From NCBI GenBank assembly GCA_040235565.1, contig JBECLA010000053.1:1-15789 (forward strand): DNA of 15,789 nucleotides, in the 5' to 3' direction. The notes below the pieces were generated by a model that saw only the letters and a program-made list of their open reading frames with translations, had not been told where the DNA came from and ran no database searches. Below, piece by piece: positions 7,699 through 14,493 of this stretch (positions within the stretch are counted from its first letter, which is position 1; each line of letters starts with the position of its first letter). Source of the DNA: JAHEIJ01 sp040235565 (GTDB lineage: Bacteria; Pseudomonadota; Gammaproteobacteria; UBA6429; Thiohalophilaceae). Made by a program: the position numbers and the translations under genes.

Positions 7699-8049
7699 AT
7701 GGCGACGCCTGCAGGTCGACAAGGCATTTTATCACTCACCATCAAGGACAAGAGCGCCTTGTATGCCGCCTACATGCCGTTTGTTAAAAATGGTGGTCTG
7801 TTTATCCCCACCAACAAGAAATACAAACTGGGGGATGAAGTTTTCATGCTGTTGACCCTGATGGAAGAAACGGAAAAGCTGCCGGTCGCAGGCAAGATCG
7901 TCTGGGTGACCCCCATCGGCGCCCAGGGCAACCGGGCAACCGGGATCGGCGTACAGTTCAGCGGCCAGGATGACGGTAATGCCCGTACCAAGATTGAAAC
8001 TTATCTGGCGGGGGCGTTAAAATCCGATCGTCAGACCCACACGATGTAA
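7699..8049 (+). CDS. pilZ: Type IV pilus assembly protein PilZ
   Basis: A 116-residue single PilZ domain protein, close in length to the founding Pseudomonas PilZ (118). Recognisable family segments are GILSLTIKDKSALYAAYMPF, NGGLFIPTNKKYKLGDEVFM and GKIVWVTPIGAQGNRATG. The RxxxR and (D/N)xSxxG motifs that bind cyclic di-GMP are absent, as in Pseudomonas PilZ itself, which works in type IV pilus assembly through protein partners (PilB, FimX) and not as a nucleotide receptor. The start has a good site, AGAGGA (7687-7692), 6 nt upstream. The position after holB is conserved in pseudomonads and relatives and indicates that the organism makes type IV pili, with the structural genes elsewhere. It is last in the tightly packed block. 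Confidence 0.93.
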   Translation: MATPAGRQGILSLTIKDKSALYAAYMPFVKNGGLFIPTNKKYKLGDEVFMLLTLMEETEKLPVAGKIVWVTPIGAQGNRATGIGVQFSGQDDGNARTKIETYLAGALKSDRQTHTM

Positions 8050-8134
8050 AAACAGGGACGAGGACAGGCAAAACATCAAACACACAAGCTGTTTAAAGCT
8101 GTCTTTTACTGATAACATCTGCACCAGAATTTTT

Positions 8135-8164
8135 ACAGGATATGGTTGTCCTGTTTCATTTTTA
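8135..8164 (+). terminator. Candidate terminator between pilZ and tatD
   Basis: ACAGGATA (8135-8142) can pair with TGTCCTGT (8147-8154), an 8-bp stem including one G-T pair with a 4-nt loop TGGT. It is followed by TTCATTTTTA, which is T-rich but interrupted. The site lies 85 nt after pilZ and would end the pabB-pilZ transcript. I see no convincing promoter in the 37 nt that remain before tatD, so termination may be partial. Confidence 0.5.
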
Positions 8165-8201
8165 GACTGATTCCCCGCATTTCAAATACGCTGCTAACGA
8201 T

Positions 8202-9002
8202 ATGTTTCTTGTCGATTCACATTGTCATCTTGATCGCCTGGATTTAACGCCCTACGACGGCAAGCTTGAGGGCGCGTTGGAGAATGCGCGCGAGCACGGG
8301 GTGGGGCACATGTTGTGCGTGTGCATTAACCTCGAACATCTGGAAGATGTACTGACACCGGCGCGGCAATATGAATTCATCACCGCCTCGGTCGGTGTGC
8401 ATCCGAATGATCATGATTGCGAAGAGCCGGATGCCGATCGCCTGGTGGCACTGGCGCAGGATGAACAGATCGTAGCGATCGGTGAAACCGGGCTAGATTA
8501 CTTTCGCAGTGAAGGCGATCTGGAATGGCAACGGGAGCGGTTTCGCCAACACATTGCCGCCGCGAAACAGACCGGCAAGCCATTAATTATCCATATGCGG
8601 GATGCGACTGCGGATACGTTACGTGTCATGCAGGAAGAAAATGCAGCCGAGGTTGGCGGTGTCATGCACTGTTTCGTGGAAGACTGGGATACTGCCAGGG
8701 CGGCGATGGACATGAATTTCCATATTTCATTCTCCGGTATCGTCACCTTTAACAGTGCGAAAGAATTGAAGCAGGTTGCCAGGAAAATGCCGCTCGATCG
8801 CATACTGGTCGAGACCGATTCTCCCTATCTGGCACCGGTACCGTACCGTGGCAAGTCCAATCAACCGGCGTATGTCCGTTATGTGGCGGAGCATATTGCC
8901 GAGTTGCGCAATACCGATGTCGAAACCATCGCCGAGGCGACCACCGATAACTATTTCGAGCTGTTTTCTGCGGCCAGGCGATCTGCCGTATCTACTCTGT
9001 AA
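8202..9002 (+). CDS. TatD/YcfH-family metal-dependent hydrolase (DNase)
   Basis: A 266-residue amidohydrolase-fold protein; E. coli YcfH in the same genomic position is 265. Metal ligands expected for the family are all visible: H7 and H9 (DSHCHLD), E95 (IGETGLDYF), H131 (IIHMRDA), H156 (MHCFVEDW) and D206 (VETDSPYLAP). Family members hydrolyse DNA from the 3' end with a divalent metal; the physiological substrate here is not known. No Shine-Dalgarno is evident before ATG 8202, but a later start would remove H7 and H9, so this start is kept. There is a 152-nt gap from pilZ with a possible terminator. Its stop codon abuts the trkH promoter. YcfH is preferred over TatD proper on synteny. Confidence 0.9.
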   Translation: MFLVDSHCHLDRLDLTPYDGKLEGALENAREHGVGHMLCVCINLEHLEDVLTPARQYEFITASVGVHPNDHDCEEPDADRLVALAQDEQIVAIGETGLDYFRSEGDLEWQRERFRQHIAAAKQTGKPLIIHMRDATADTLRVMQEENAAEVGGVMHCFVEDWDTARAAMDMNFHISFSGIVTFNSAKELKQVARKMPLDRILVETDSPYLAPVPYRGKSNQPAYVRYVAEHIAELRNTDVETIAEATTDNYFELFSAARRSAVSTL

Positions 9003-9031
9003 GTCACATGTAACCTGATGCAGGTTATAAT
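9003..9031 (+). promoter_or_regulatory. Candidate sigma-70 promoter for trkH-trkA
   Basis: A perfect -10 box TATAAT is at 9026-9031 and a 4-of-6 -35 box GTCACA at 9003-9008, separated by exactly 17 nt. It starts at the base after the tatD stop codon and lies 111 nt before trkH. This is the best promoter match in the window. A separate inverted repeat covers most of the spacer and the first bases of the -10 box, which suggests regulation. Confidence 0.65.
9011..9027. repeat. Inverted repeat overlapping the trkH -10 box (possible operator)
   Basis: TAACCTG (9011-9017), centre ATG, CAGGTTA (9021-9027) is a perfect 7-bp dyad. One mismatch further out, TG/TA flanks extend it to 8 of 9. Its right arm enters the TATAAT box, so a protein bound here would block RNA polymerase. 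It could instead be a small hairpin, but there is no T tract and it lies upstream of the predicted transcription start. The binding protein is unknown. Confidence 0.45.
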
Positions 9032-9092
9032 CCGGTCAGGACTTTTCCTGGCTAATCTGCCATAGTCATTAATTGATAGGAGCGGTAGCGCT

Positions 9093-9131
9093 ATGCCGGT
9101 TACCCTCGTCATAACTGTAGCTCCAGGGTAG
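9093..9131 (+). other. Possible 12-codon leader ORF before trkH
   Basis: ATG 9093 opens a short frame encoding MPVTLVITVAPG and ends at TAG 9129-9131. It has an AGGAG site (9078-9082) with 10-nt spacing, better than that of trkH itself. The stop falls inside the AGGGTAGGG purine stretch (9125-9133) that serves trkH, 11 nt before its ATG, so translation of the leader could influence trkH initiation. The frame differs from trkH. It may be chance; only the arrangement is seen. Confidence 0.3.
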
Positions 9132-9142
9132 GGTGCTTCAAA

Positions 9143-10612
9143 ATGGAAGAACGAGTCAACGTCCTGATCTATGCAGTACGTGGGCGTGTTATCCTCAAAT
9201 ATGTCGGTCAATTAGCGTTAATACTGGCTGTGTTAACTCTGGTACCGCTGGCTGTAGCGCTATTAACTTCGGACTGGTTGCTCTTGTCACGTTATGCCGT
9301 GATCTGTGCTGGCTTGTTTCTGGCATATGCCTTGCTGTCTCGCTTGCCGGCACCAACACACATGCAGGCCAATGAAGCGCTGACGATTACCGCATTGGCA
9401 TTCATTATTTCTCCTTTACTCATGTCCTGGCCGCTGATGGCAGCAGGCATACCTTTTACCGATGCCTTGTTTGAGGCTGTTTCCGGTATCACGACTACCG
9501 GCCTGAGCACCCTTGATAATATCGAAAGTCGCTCGCCGGGGTTTCTGTTCGCCCGCGCCTGGATGCAGTGGTACGGGGGACTGGGTATTGTGGTGCTGTC
9601 GGTTGCATTATTATTTGGGCATCACGCCGCGGCACGGCGTCTGACGGATCCAATTGAAACAGGTGAAACGTTGATTGCTACCGCGCGGACCCATGCACGA
9701 CGTACCTTCATTGTCTATCTGTGCCTCACAGTGTTTGGTTTTGCCTTGCTATGGAGTTTAAGCGGTCACGGCTTTACCTCGTTGCTCTATGCGTTATCAG
9801 CGATATCGACAGGTGGGTTTTCACCTTATCAAAACAGTCTTGCTGCACTGACGACACACTCAGCGGCGATTGCCGTGATAGTTATTTCATTCCTGGGCGC
9901 AATTTCTCTGCCATTATATTGGCGGGCGGTTCATGCAGGTTGGCGTACCGGCATTCGGATTTTATTCACCGATGTGGAATTACGCGCTTTATTCATTGCC
10001 GGCCTGCTGGCAGGTGGCCTGTTAACCGTGCTGGCCTGGTACCATGGTATAGGAACACCCTGGTATCACGGTTTCATGCTTGGCTTTTCCGCGCAAACTA
10101 CGACAGGTTTTTCCACCATGCCGGTCGGCGAACTGGATGCGGCATCCAGGCTGGTGATGATCGTCGCCATGCTGGTGGGGGGCAGTGTCGGCTCCTCGGC
10201 CGGTGGTTTTAAACTGCTACGACTGCTTATTTTGCTGCGGATGTTACAGTTAATGATACGCCGTGCGGCGATGCCATCGCATGCCGTGGCTGAGCCCTAT
10301 CTTGCCGGTCATAAACTTGAAACAGATGATATGCTGCGGGCGATGCAATTGATACTGCTCTTTATCGGAATTATGCTGTTATCCTGGGTGCCCTTTGTAA
10401 TGATGGGCTATGATCCGCTGGACGCCTTGTTTGAAGTAGTATCAGCCTGTGGCACAGTAGGTTTGAGCAGCGGCATTACTCGATCCGAGCTGGAACCGAT
10501 TTTGAAAGGTATCTTGTGTTTTGACATGATTGCCGGGCGGGTTGAGATTATAGCCCTGTTAATCGTATTGTATCCAAGAAACTGGATTGGTCGACGAGAG
10601 TTAACATCATGA
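9143..10612 (+). CDS. trkH: TrkH-family potassium uptake channel subunit
   Basis: A 489-residue polytopic inner-membrane protein (TrkH usually about 483) with many hydrophobic helices and four pore-loop repeats. The selectivity-filter segments are GITTTGLS (115-122), AISTGGFS (220-227), AQTTTGFS (317-324) and ACGTVGLS (435-442). The glycine that marks K+ selectivity is present in all four (G120, G225, G322, G440). The intramembrane loop in repeat 3 reads GGSVGSSAGGFK (346-357) and the pore-blocking arginine of repeat 4 is R466 in AGRVEI. It takes up K+ across the inner membrane, gated by the cytoplasmic partner encoded next. Start ATG 9143 is preceded by TAGGG. Its stop overlaps the next gene in an ATGA. 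Confidence 0.93.
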   Translation: MEERVNVLIYAVRGRVILKYVGQLALILAVLTLVPLAVALLTSDWLLLSRYAVICAGLFLAYALLSRLPAPTHMQANEALTITALAFIISPLLMSWPLMAAGIPFTDALFEAVSGITTTGLSTLDNIESRSPGFLFARAWMQWYGGLGIVVLSVALLFGHHAAARRLTDPIETGETLIATARTHARRTFIVYLCLTVFGFALLWSLSGHGFTSLLYALSAISTGGFSPYQNSLAALTTHSAAIAVIVISFLGAISLPLYWRAVHAGWRTGIRILFTDVELRALFIAGLLAGGLLTVLAWYHGIGTPWYHGFMLGFSAQTTTGFSTMPVGELDAASRLVMIVAMLVGGSVGSSAGGFKLLRLLILLRMLQLMIRRAAMPSHAVAEPYLAGHKLETDDMLRAMQLILLFIGIMLLSWVPFVMMGYDPLDALFEVVSACGTVGLSSGITRSELEPILKGILCFDMIAGRVEIIALLIVLYPRNWIGRRELTS

Positions 10613-11274
10613 GAGCGGTATTTATCGGTGCCGGCGAGCTTACCTCATTAACGGCACAACAATTACTCAAGTATGGTTATGAAATCGTGATTGTCGAGAA
10701 AGACAAAGCGCGAATCGATGAATTGAGCGAAACATTGGGTGCTGGATTTATCCACGGTGATGGCAGTAAACCGGCGATCTTGCGCGAAGCGGATCCGTCG
10801 GCTACTGATTTTCTGTTCTGCCTGACCAATAATGACCAATACAATATCATTACCAGCCTTGTTGGTCGCTCGCTGGGCTATAAACGTACGGTCACTCGCA
10901 TCGAGGATCCTTCCTATGAACATATCTGCCTTGAGTTGGGGTTGAAGGACATCATTGTTCCTGACTACACCATTGCTCGTTATCTTGCGGATATGAGTAC
11001 AGGGCATAACCCTCTGGAAGTATCTGCGGTTATCAAGGGTGATGCTCGAATTTTTTCTTTTGTTGCGCGCGAAGAAGATGAGGGTTCTGTCAATGAGCTG
11101 AATTTGCCAGCAGAGAGTCGCGTCATGTTTTTATATCGCAAAGAGAAGTTTATTTTGCCAGAAGCTGACACTGCGCTGCATAAAGATGACGAGGTTGTGA
11201 TCATTGCACACAGCAAAGTATTATCCAAACTGGAAACACGCTGGAATCCCAAGCTCGAAAATACGGAAGATTAA
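10609..11274 (+). CDS. Single-unit TrkA/KtrA-type K+ channel regulator (RCK_N + RCK_C)
   Basis: A 221-residue cytoplasmic regulator with one Rossmann KTN (RCK_N) domain, about residues 1-125, and one RCK_C domain, about 136-209 (NPLEVSAVIKGDARIF, LHKDDEVVIIA). E. coli TrkA is 458 residues with two such units in tandem, so this protein has half of that and matches KtrA in size. The nucleotide loop is GAGELT (7-12), in which the third glycine of GxGxxG is Thr. The acidic residue after strand 2 is E30 (IVEKD) and GDGS is at 50-53. It overlaps trkH by 4 nt and is surely its partner. Eight copies would be needed to give a ring equivalent to a TrkA tetramer. Ligand preference (NAD(H), ADP/ATP or other) cannot be read. 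Confidence 0.85.
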   Translation: MRAVFIGAGELTSLTAQQLLKYGYEIVIVEKDKARIDELSETLGAGFIHGDGSKPAILREADPSATDFLFCLTNNDQYNIITSLVGRSLGYKRTVTRIEDPSYEHICLELGLKDIIVPDYTIARYLADMSTGHNPLEVSAVIKGDARIFSFVAREEDEGSVNELNLPAESRVMFLYRKEKFILPEADTALHKDDEVVIIAHSKVLSKLETRWNPKLENTED

Positions 11275-11280
11275 TATAGA

Positions 11281-11330
11281 CCTGCCAGTTCGTTACCATT
11301 GGCAGGACCTGTCGCACCAATGTTGTGCGA
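11281..11330 (+). terminator. Two tandem hairpins after the trkH-trkA pair
   Basis: CCTGCCA (11281-11287) pairs with TGGCAGG (11300-11306) over a 12-nt loop, 6 nt after the regulator gene's stop. Then TCGCAC (11312-11317) pairs with GTGCGA (11325-11330) over a 7-nt loop, followed by TTTAACGTTGTTGTT. The T tract is poor, so this is a weak candidate for intrinsic termination. The rest of the 201-nt gap (to 11475) has no supported feature apart from the ribosome binding site AAGAGGG (11461-11467) of the next gene. Confidence 0.4.
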
Positions 11331-11475
11331 TTTAACGTTGTTGTTCCTCCCTCTGCGCCGCCCAAGTGCAGAATATGCAACAAACGAGGCTGCTTTGATG
11401 GCCCAAAAATTGCTCACATACTCTTAAAGAAAACCAGCTAACCGGACGGCAGGCTGCAATAAGAGGGTGTGAACC

Positions 11476-12591
11476 ATGTCTATCGCTGTCGATCACGGCT
11501 TTCAGCCGTCAATCAGGTATCTTTATAATCACGACATCATGCATTGCACCGCAGAAGGTGTGATTGGCAACCATCTTTATTCAGGGCGCGCCCTGGGGCT
11601 GTCCGAGCCCTGGGATCTCATTCAGCTTCATCCGGATCTGGAACCCCTGTGGCAGGATATTACCGCTCACTATCAACGCATCGGTCTGACTCATACCGAC
11701 AACGTTATCTGGAATGCGGATGTGAAACATCTTGGGATGCACATCGGGTACCAGCCATCGGTGTTTTATTTTGGTCCGCATGAATGTAAATACTGGGGTG
11801 ATAATGAGTGGCTGGATTCCGTCGAATATATCAATTCCAAGAATAACTTTATGGCGCTGGCGGAAGAACTCGATGTAGATGTACCCAAAACCCTGTGTTT
11901 CGAGAATATCGATTGTATTGGTTCCGATGTAATACAGGAGATGGTTTATCCCTGTTATCTGAAAGCGGCGGTATCGGTATCCGGTGTGGGAATTTATCGC
12001 TGTGAAGACGAGTTTGAATTACGGGAAGCTCTAACACAATTTGATGATGATGTATCCGTGCAGCTACAAGAAGAAGTCGAGACTGATATTTTTCTGAATA
12101 TGCAATATATGGTCGTGGGCAATGACGTGATTCGACTTTCCGCAAGTGAACAGATACTGGATGGCTTTGTACATCAGGGAAACCGGGTACCGGCTCGCTA
12201 TGAACCGTGGCAAAATATTGAGTCCATGGCACATTGGTTGAAGGATCACGGCATCAAAGGTATTTTTGCTTTTGATGTGGCGGTGGTGCAAACCGATCAG
12301 GGACTCCGATTCCCGGCGATTGAATGCAATCCCCGCTATAACGGGGCTTCCTATCCCACCCTGATTGCCCAGAAACTGAGTGTCACTGAATGGAGTGCCA
12401 TTACTTTTTCAACCCAACATCGATCTCTGGCTGATCTCGATCTCAGTGATATCGAGTTTGACAGCAAGTCGGGCGAAGGCGCGATTCTCGTCAATTGGGG
12501 CACAATTCTGGAGGGTAAACTGGTTATCCTCCTGGCCGGTAGCCCGACTTACCAGCAAGCTTTAGCAGTAGAAATTACGACTCGCCTTTGA
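11476..12591 (+). CDS. ATP-grasp domain protein of unknown substrate
   Basis: A 371-residue protein with an ATP-grasp core. Seen in order: an N-terminal region rich in His/Trp/Tyr (1-115) that I do not recognise; EYINSKNNFMALAEELDVDVP (117-137, spelling the usual N-domain entry to the fold); the ATP lysine K163 with a flexible loop, YLKAAVSVSGVGIY (161-174); a central acidic part; FAFDVAV (264-270) with metal ligand D267; and AIECNPRYNGASYP (281-294), where E283 and N285 are expected Mg/ATP ligands. The C-terminus ends LAGSPTYQQALAVEI. All catalytic elements look intact, so it should form a peptide, amide or related bond through an acyl phosphate. ATG 11476 follows AAGAGGG. It lies 65 nt before an isoaspartyl peptidase, on the same strand. 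It is too short to be cyanophycin synthetase. Confidence 0.75.
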   Translation: MSIAVDHGFQPSIRYLYNHDIMHCTAEGVIGNHLYSGRALGLSEPWDLIQLHPDLEPLWQDITAHYQRIGLTHTDNVIWNADVKHLGMHIGYQPSVFYFGPHECKYWGDNEWLDSVEYINSKNNFMALAEELDVDVPKTLCFENIDCIGSDVIQEMVYPCYLKAAVSVSGVGIYRCEDEFELREALTQFDDDVSVQLQEEVETDIFLNMQYMVVGNDVIRLSASEQILDGFVHQGNRVPARYEPWQNIESMAHWLKDHGIKGIFAFDVAVVQTDQGLRFPAIECNPRYNGASYPTLIAQKLSVTEWSAITFSTQHRSLADLDLSDIEFDSKSGEGAILVNWGTILEGKLVILLAGSPTYQQALAVEITTRL

Positions 12592-12656
12592 TACCGTTGT
12601 GAACTTTATTAACGAGGCAAGTGCCCCGGATGTTGTTCACATCCTGATTATCAATT

Positions 12657-13598
12657 ATGAGTCAAACTACTGCTTATTCGCTTATGGTTCATGGGGGTGC
12701 CGGCGCCCTGGATAACGTCAAGGATGATAAAACCGCAGTTCGCTACCTGGATAGCATTCGACGTATTCTGGAACATGGACGTGAAATTCTGGAACTGGGT
12801 GGTTCTGCATTGCAGGCGGTAGAGACCTGTGCCTGCTTACTGGAAGATGATCCCGTGTTCAATGCCGGTTATGGGTCGGTATTGAATGAAGATGGCAAAG
12901 TGGAAATGGATGCCGCCATCATGGATGGCCGGGATCTATCTGCTGGCGCCGTTGCCGCGGTCGATAACATTGCCAATCCGATCCAGCTGGCGCGATATGT
13001 CATGACAGAAAGTGAACATGTAATGTTGATCGCCGAGGGCGCGATGCGTTTCGCGGAACGTTGCGGGATGGAGCCGGCACCGGAAAACTATTTTTATACC
13101 CCCGATCGCGTCGAGCAATTAAAGCAGGCGCGGCGTAAACACAAGATCATGCTGGACCATGATAACCTCGAGAGCAATAGCGAAGACCAGAAATATGGCA
13201 CCATTGGCGCTGTTGCGCGTGATCCGCTTGGCAACCTGGCCGCGGCCACATCAACCGGTGGGATTGTTAACAAGCGTATGGGCCGGGTAGGGGATTCACC
13301 CATTATCGGTGCCGGTGTTTATGCGGATAATGATACCTGTGCCATTTCCGCCACTGGTTATGGCGAGGATTTTATGCGGTCAGTGATAGCCAAGACGATA
13401 TCTGACTTTATCTATATGCAGGACATGGATGCGAAGGAGGCAGTGCGCGCCGGCATTGACTACCTGACCCGCAAGGTAAACGGGCGAGGCGGTGTCATTG
13501 TGATCGATCGCGATGGAAAATGTGCCAGTGGTTTTACTACCAAAAAGATGATCCACGGCTGGATTGAACAGGGTGGGGAGACCATCGTTCGCTTTTGA
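12657..13598 (+). CDS. Isoaspartyl peptidase / plant-type L-asparaginase (Ntn hydrolase)
   Basis: A 313-residue precursor of the self-cleaving Ntn-hydrolase family; E. coli IaaA is 321. Chain cleavage is expected between G181 and T182 in QKYGTIGAVA, freeing T182 as nucleophile. Substrate residues appear at STGG (199-202), R210 and D213 (GRVGDSPIIGAG) and T233-G234 (SATGYGE). The N-terminal half carries MVHGGAGAL (10-18) and FNAGYGSVLNEDG with MDAAIMDG, all family blocks. Members hydrolyse beta-aspartyl dipeptides and often asparagine, releasing aspartate, in the cytoplasm; no signal peptide is seen. No clear Shine-Dalgarno precedes ATG 12657. The upstream neighbour is an ATP-grasp enzyme, raising the idea of linked synthesis and cleavage of an isopeptide-type compound. 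Confidence 0.9.
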   Translation: MSQTTAYSLMVHGGAGALDNVKDDKTAVRYLDSIRRILEHGREILELGGSALQAVETCACLLEDDPVFNAGYGSVLNEDGKVEMDAAIMDGRDLSAGAVAAVDNIANPIQLARYVMTESEHVMLIAEGAMRFAERCGMEPAPENYFYTPDRVEQLKQARRKHKIMLDHDNLESNSEDQKYGTIGAVARDPLGNLAAATSTGGIVNKRMGRVGDSPIIGAGVYADNDTCAISATGYGEDFMRSVIAKTISDFIYMQDMDAKEAVRAGIDYLTRKVNGRGGVIVIDRDGKCASGFTTKKMIHGWIEQGGETIVRF

Positions 13599-13603
13599 GC
13601 CGT

Positions 13604-13631
13604 TTCGCTACGCCAGGCAAATCTGTATACT
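13604..13631 (+). promoter_or_regulatory. Candidate promoter for the DUF429 gene
   Basis: TATACT (13626-13631) matches the -10 consensus in 5 of 6 positions, 34 nt before the next start codon. The best -35 at permitted spacing is TTCGCT (13604-13609, 16-nt spacer), only 3 of 6. It would let the DUF429 gene be expressed apart from the isoaspartyl peptidase. Confidence 0.35.
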
Positions 13632-13664
13632 TAAAAACTCATCCGCAGTTGAAAGGCACAAGCC

Positions 13665-14489
13665 ATGAAAGTCTTCGGCGTCGACTTCACCAGCCGGCCG
13701 CGCAAGGCCAAGCCCATTACCTGCGCCGAATGTCAGTTTGATGGCCAGACCTTAACGCTAACTGTAATCCATACCATTTCATCATTTGCAAAATTTGAAA
13801 CCTGGCTGGCTACACCGGGTGCCTGGATTGCCGGGCTGGATTTCCCGTTTGGTCTGCCACGTAAACTCATCAAAAATCTCGGCTGGCCTGCGGCATGGAA
13901 TGCCTACATGGCAAATATCGCCGGCATGACACGTGAAGATTTTGTACAACTTCTGGAGGACTACAAGCGCGAGCGTGACAGCGGCGACAAGGAGCATCTG
14001 CGGGAAACCGACAGACTGGCTAAATCAGCCAGTCCCCAAAAACTCTATAATCCTCCTGTTGGAAAAATGTTTTATGAGGGCGCGACACGCCTTTACCATT
14101 CAGGCTTGAGTATTGAACCGATGCGACCCACACATGACAATCGCATTGTCATTGAAGTTTATCCCGCACTGCTGGTTCGGCGCTTTATCGGTAGGACGCC
14201 TTACAAGTCCGACACCCGTGCAAAACAAACACCGGAAAAACAAGCAGCCCGGATTGATTTAATACGAGGCCTGCAGGCAAAAACGTTTAATCACGATTAT
14301 CAGTTTAAACTGGAGCTGGATCAGGAATTCCGCCATCGTCTCATCGAGGATGTCGCCGGTGATGAACTTGATGCAGTCATTTGTGCAATTGAGGCGGCAT
14401 GGAGTTGGAATCAACGAAATTCTGATTTGGGGATTCCCGGCGGTATTGATAAAAACGAAGGCTGGATTGTCAGTCAGGAGCTTCAATAA
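13665..14489 (+). CDS. DUF429-family protein, predicted RNase H-like fold
   Basis: A 274-residue soluble protein. The N-terminal MKVFGVDFTSRPRKAKP gives a first strand with an acidic residue (D7), followed by AGLDFPFGLPRKL (56-68) with D59, VIEVYPALLVRRF (162-174) with E164, and a late GDELDAVICAIEAA (232-245) with D233 and D236. These acidic positions at strand ends match the layout of DUF429, a family predicted to adopt an RNase H-like fold; no activity is established, and the role here is unknown. A charged stretch (about 90-125, rich in Lys, Arg, Asp, Glu) lies between the second and third blocks. ATG 13665 has AAAGG (13652-13656) 8 nt upstream. It converges on the AraC-type gene with a 4-nt gap. 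Confidence 0.72.
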   Translation: MKVFGVDFTSRPRKAKPITCAECQFDGQTLTLTVIHTISSFAKFETWLATPGAWIAGLDFPFGLPRKLIKNLGWPAAWNAYMANIAGMTREDFVQLLEDYKRERDSGDKEHLRETDRLAKSASPQKLYNPPVGKMFYEGATRLYHSGLSIEPMRPTHDNRIVIEVYPALLVRRFIGRTPYKSDTRAKQTPEKQAARIDLIRGLQAKTFNHDYQFKLELDQEFRHRLIEDVAGDELDAVICAIEAAWSWNQRNSDLGIPGGIDKNEGWIVSQELQ

Positions 14490-14493
14490 CAAC

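Noticed and set aside
7699..8049. PilZ as a cyclic di-GMP receptor
   Set aside because: The RxxxR and (D/N)xSxxG motifs needed for binding are absent; it matches the non-binding pilus assembly type.
8092..8118. TTTAAA ... TAACAT as a tatD promoter
   Set aside because: The spacer is 15 nt and both boxes are poor. The stretch also lies upstream of the candidate terminator.
11320..11427. A 35-codon plus-strand frame in the gap after the K+ regulator gene
   Set aside because: Its ATG lies inside the second hairpin, the only AGGA is 12 nt away, and the peptide has no recognisable feature.
11476..12591. Cyanophycin synthetase, suggested by the neighbouring isoaspartyl peptidase
   Set aside because: CphA is more than twice this length and has an added Mur ligase-like domain, which is missing here.
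12597..12641. Long-range dyad TGTGAAC/GTTCACA between the ATP-grasp and peptidase genes
   Set aside because: Seven pairs separated by about 30 nt with no T tract; this is too weak for a terminator and common by chance.
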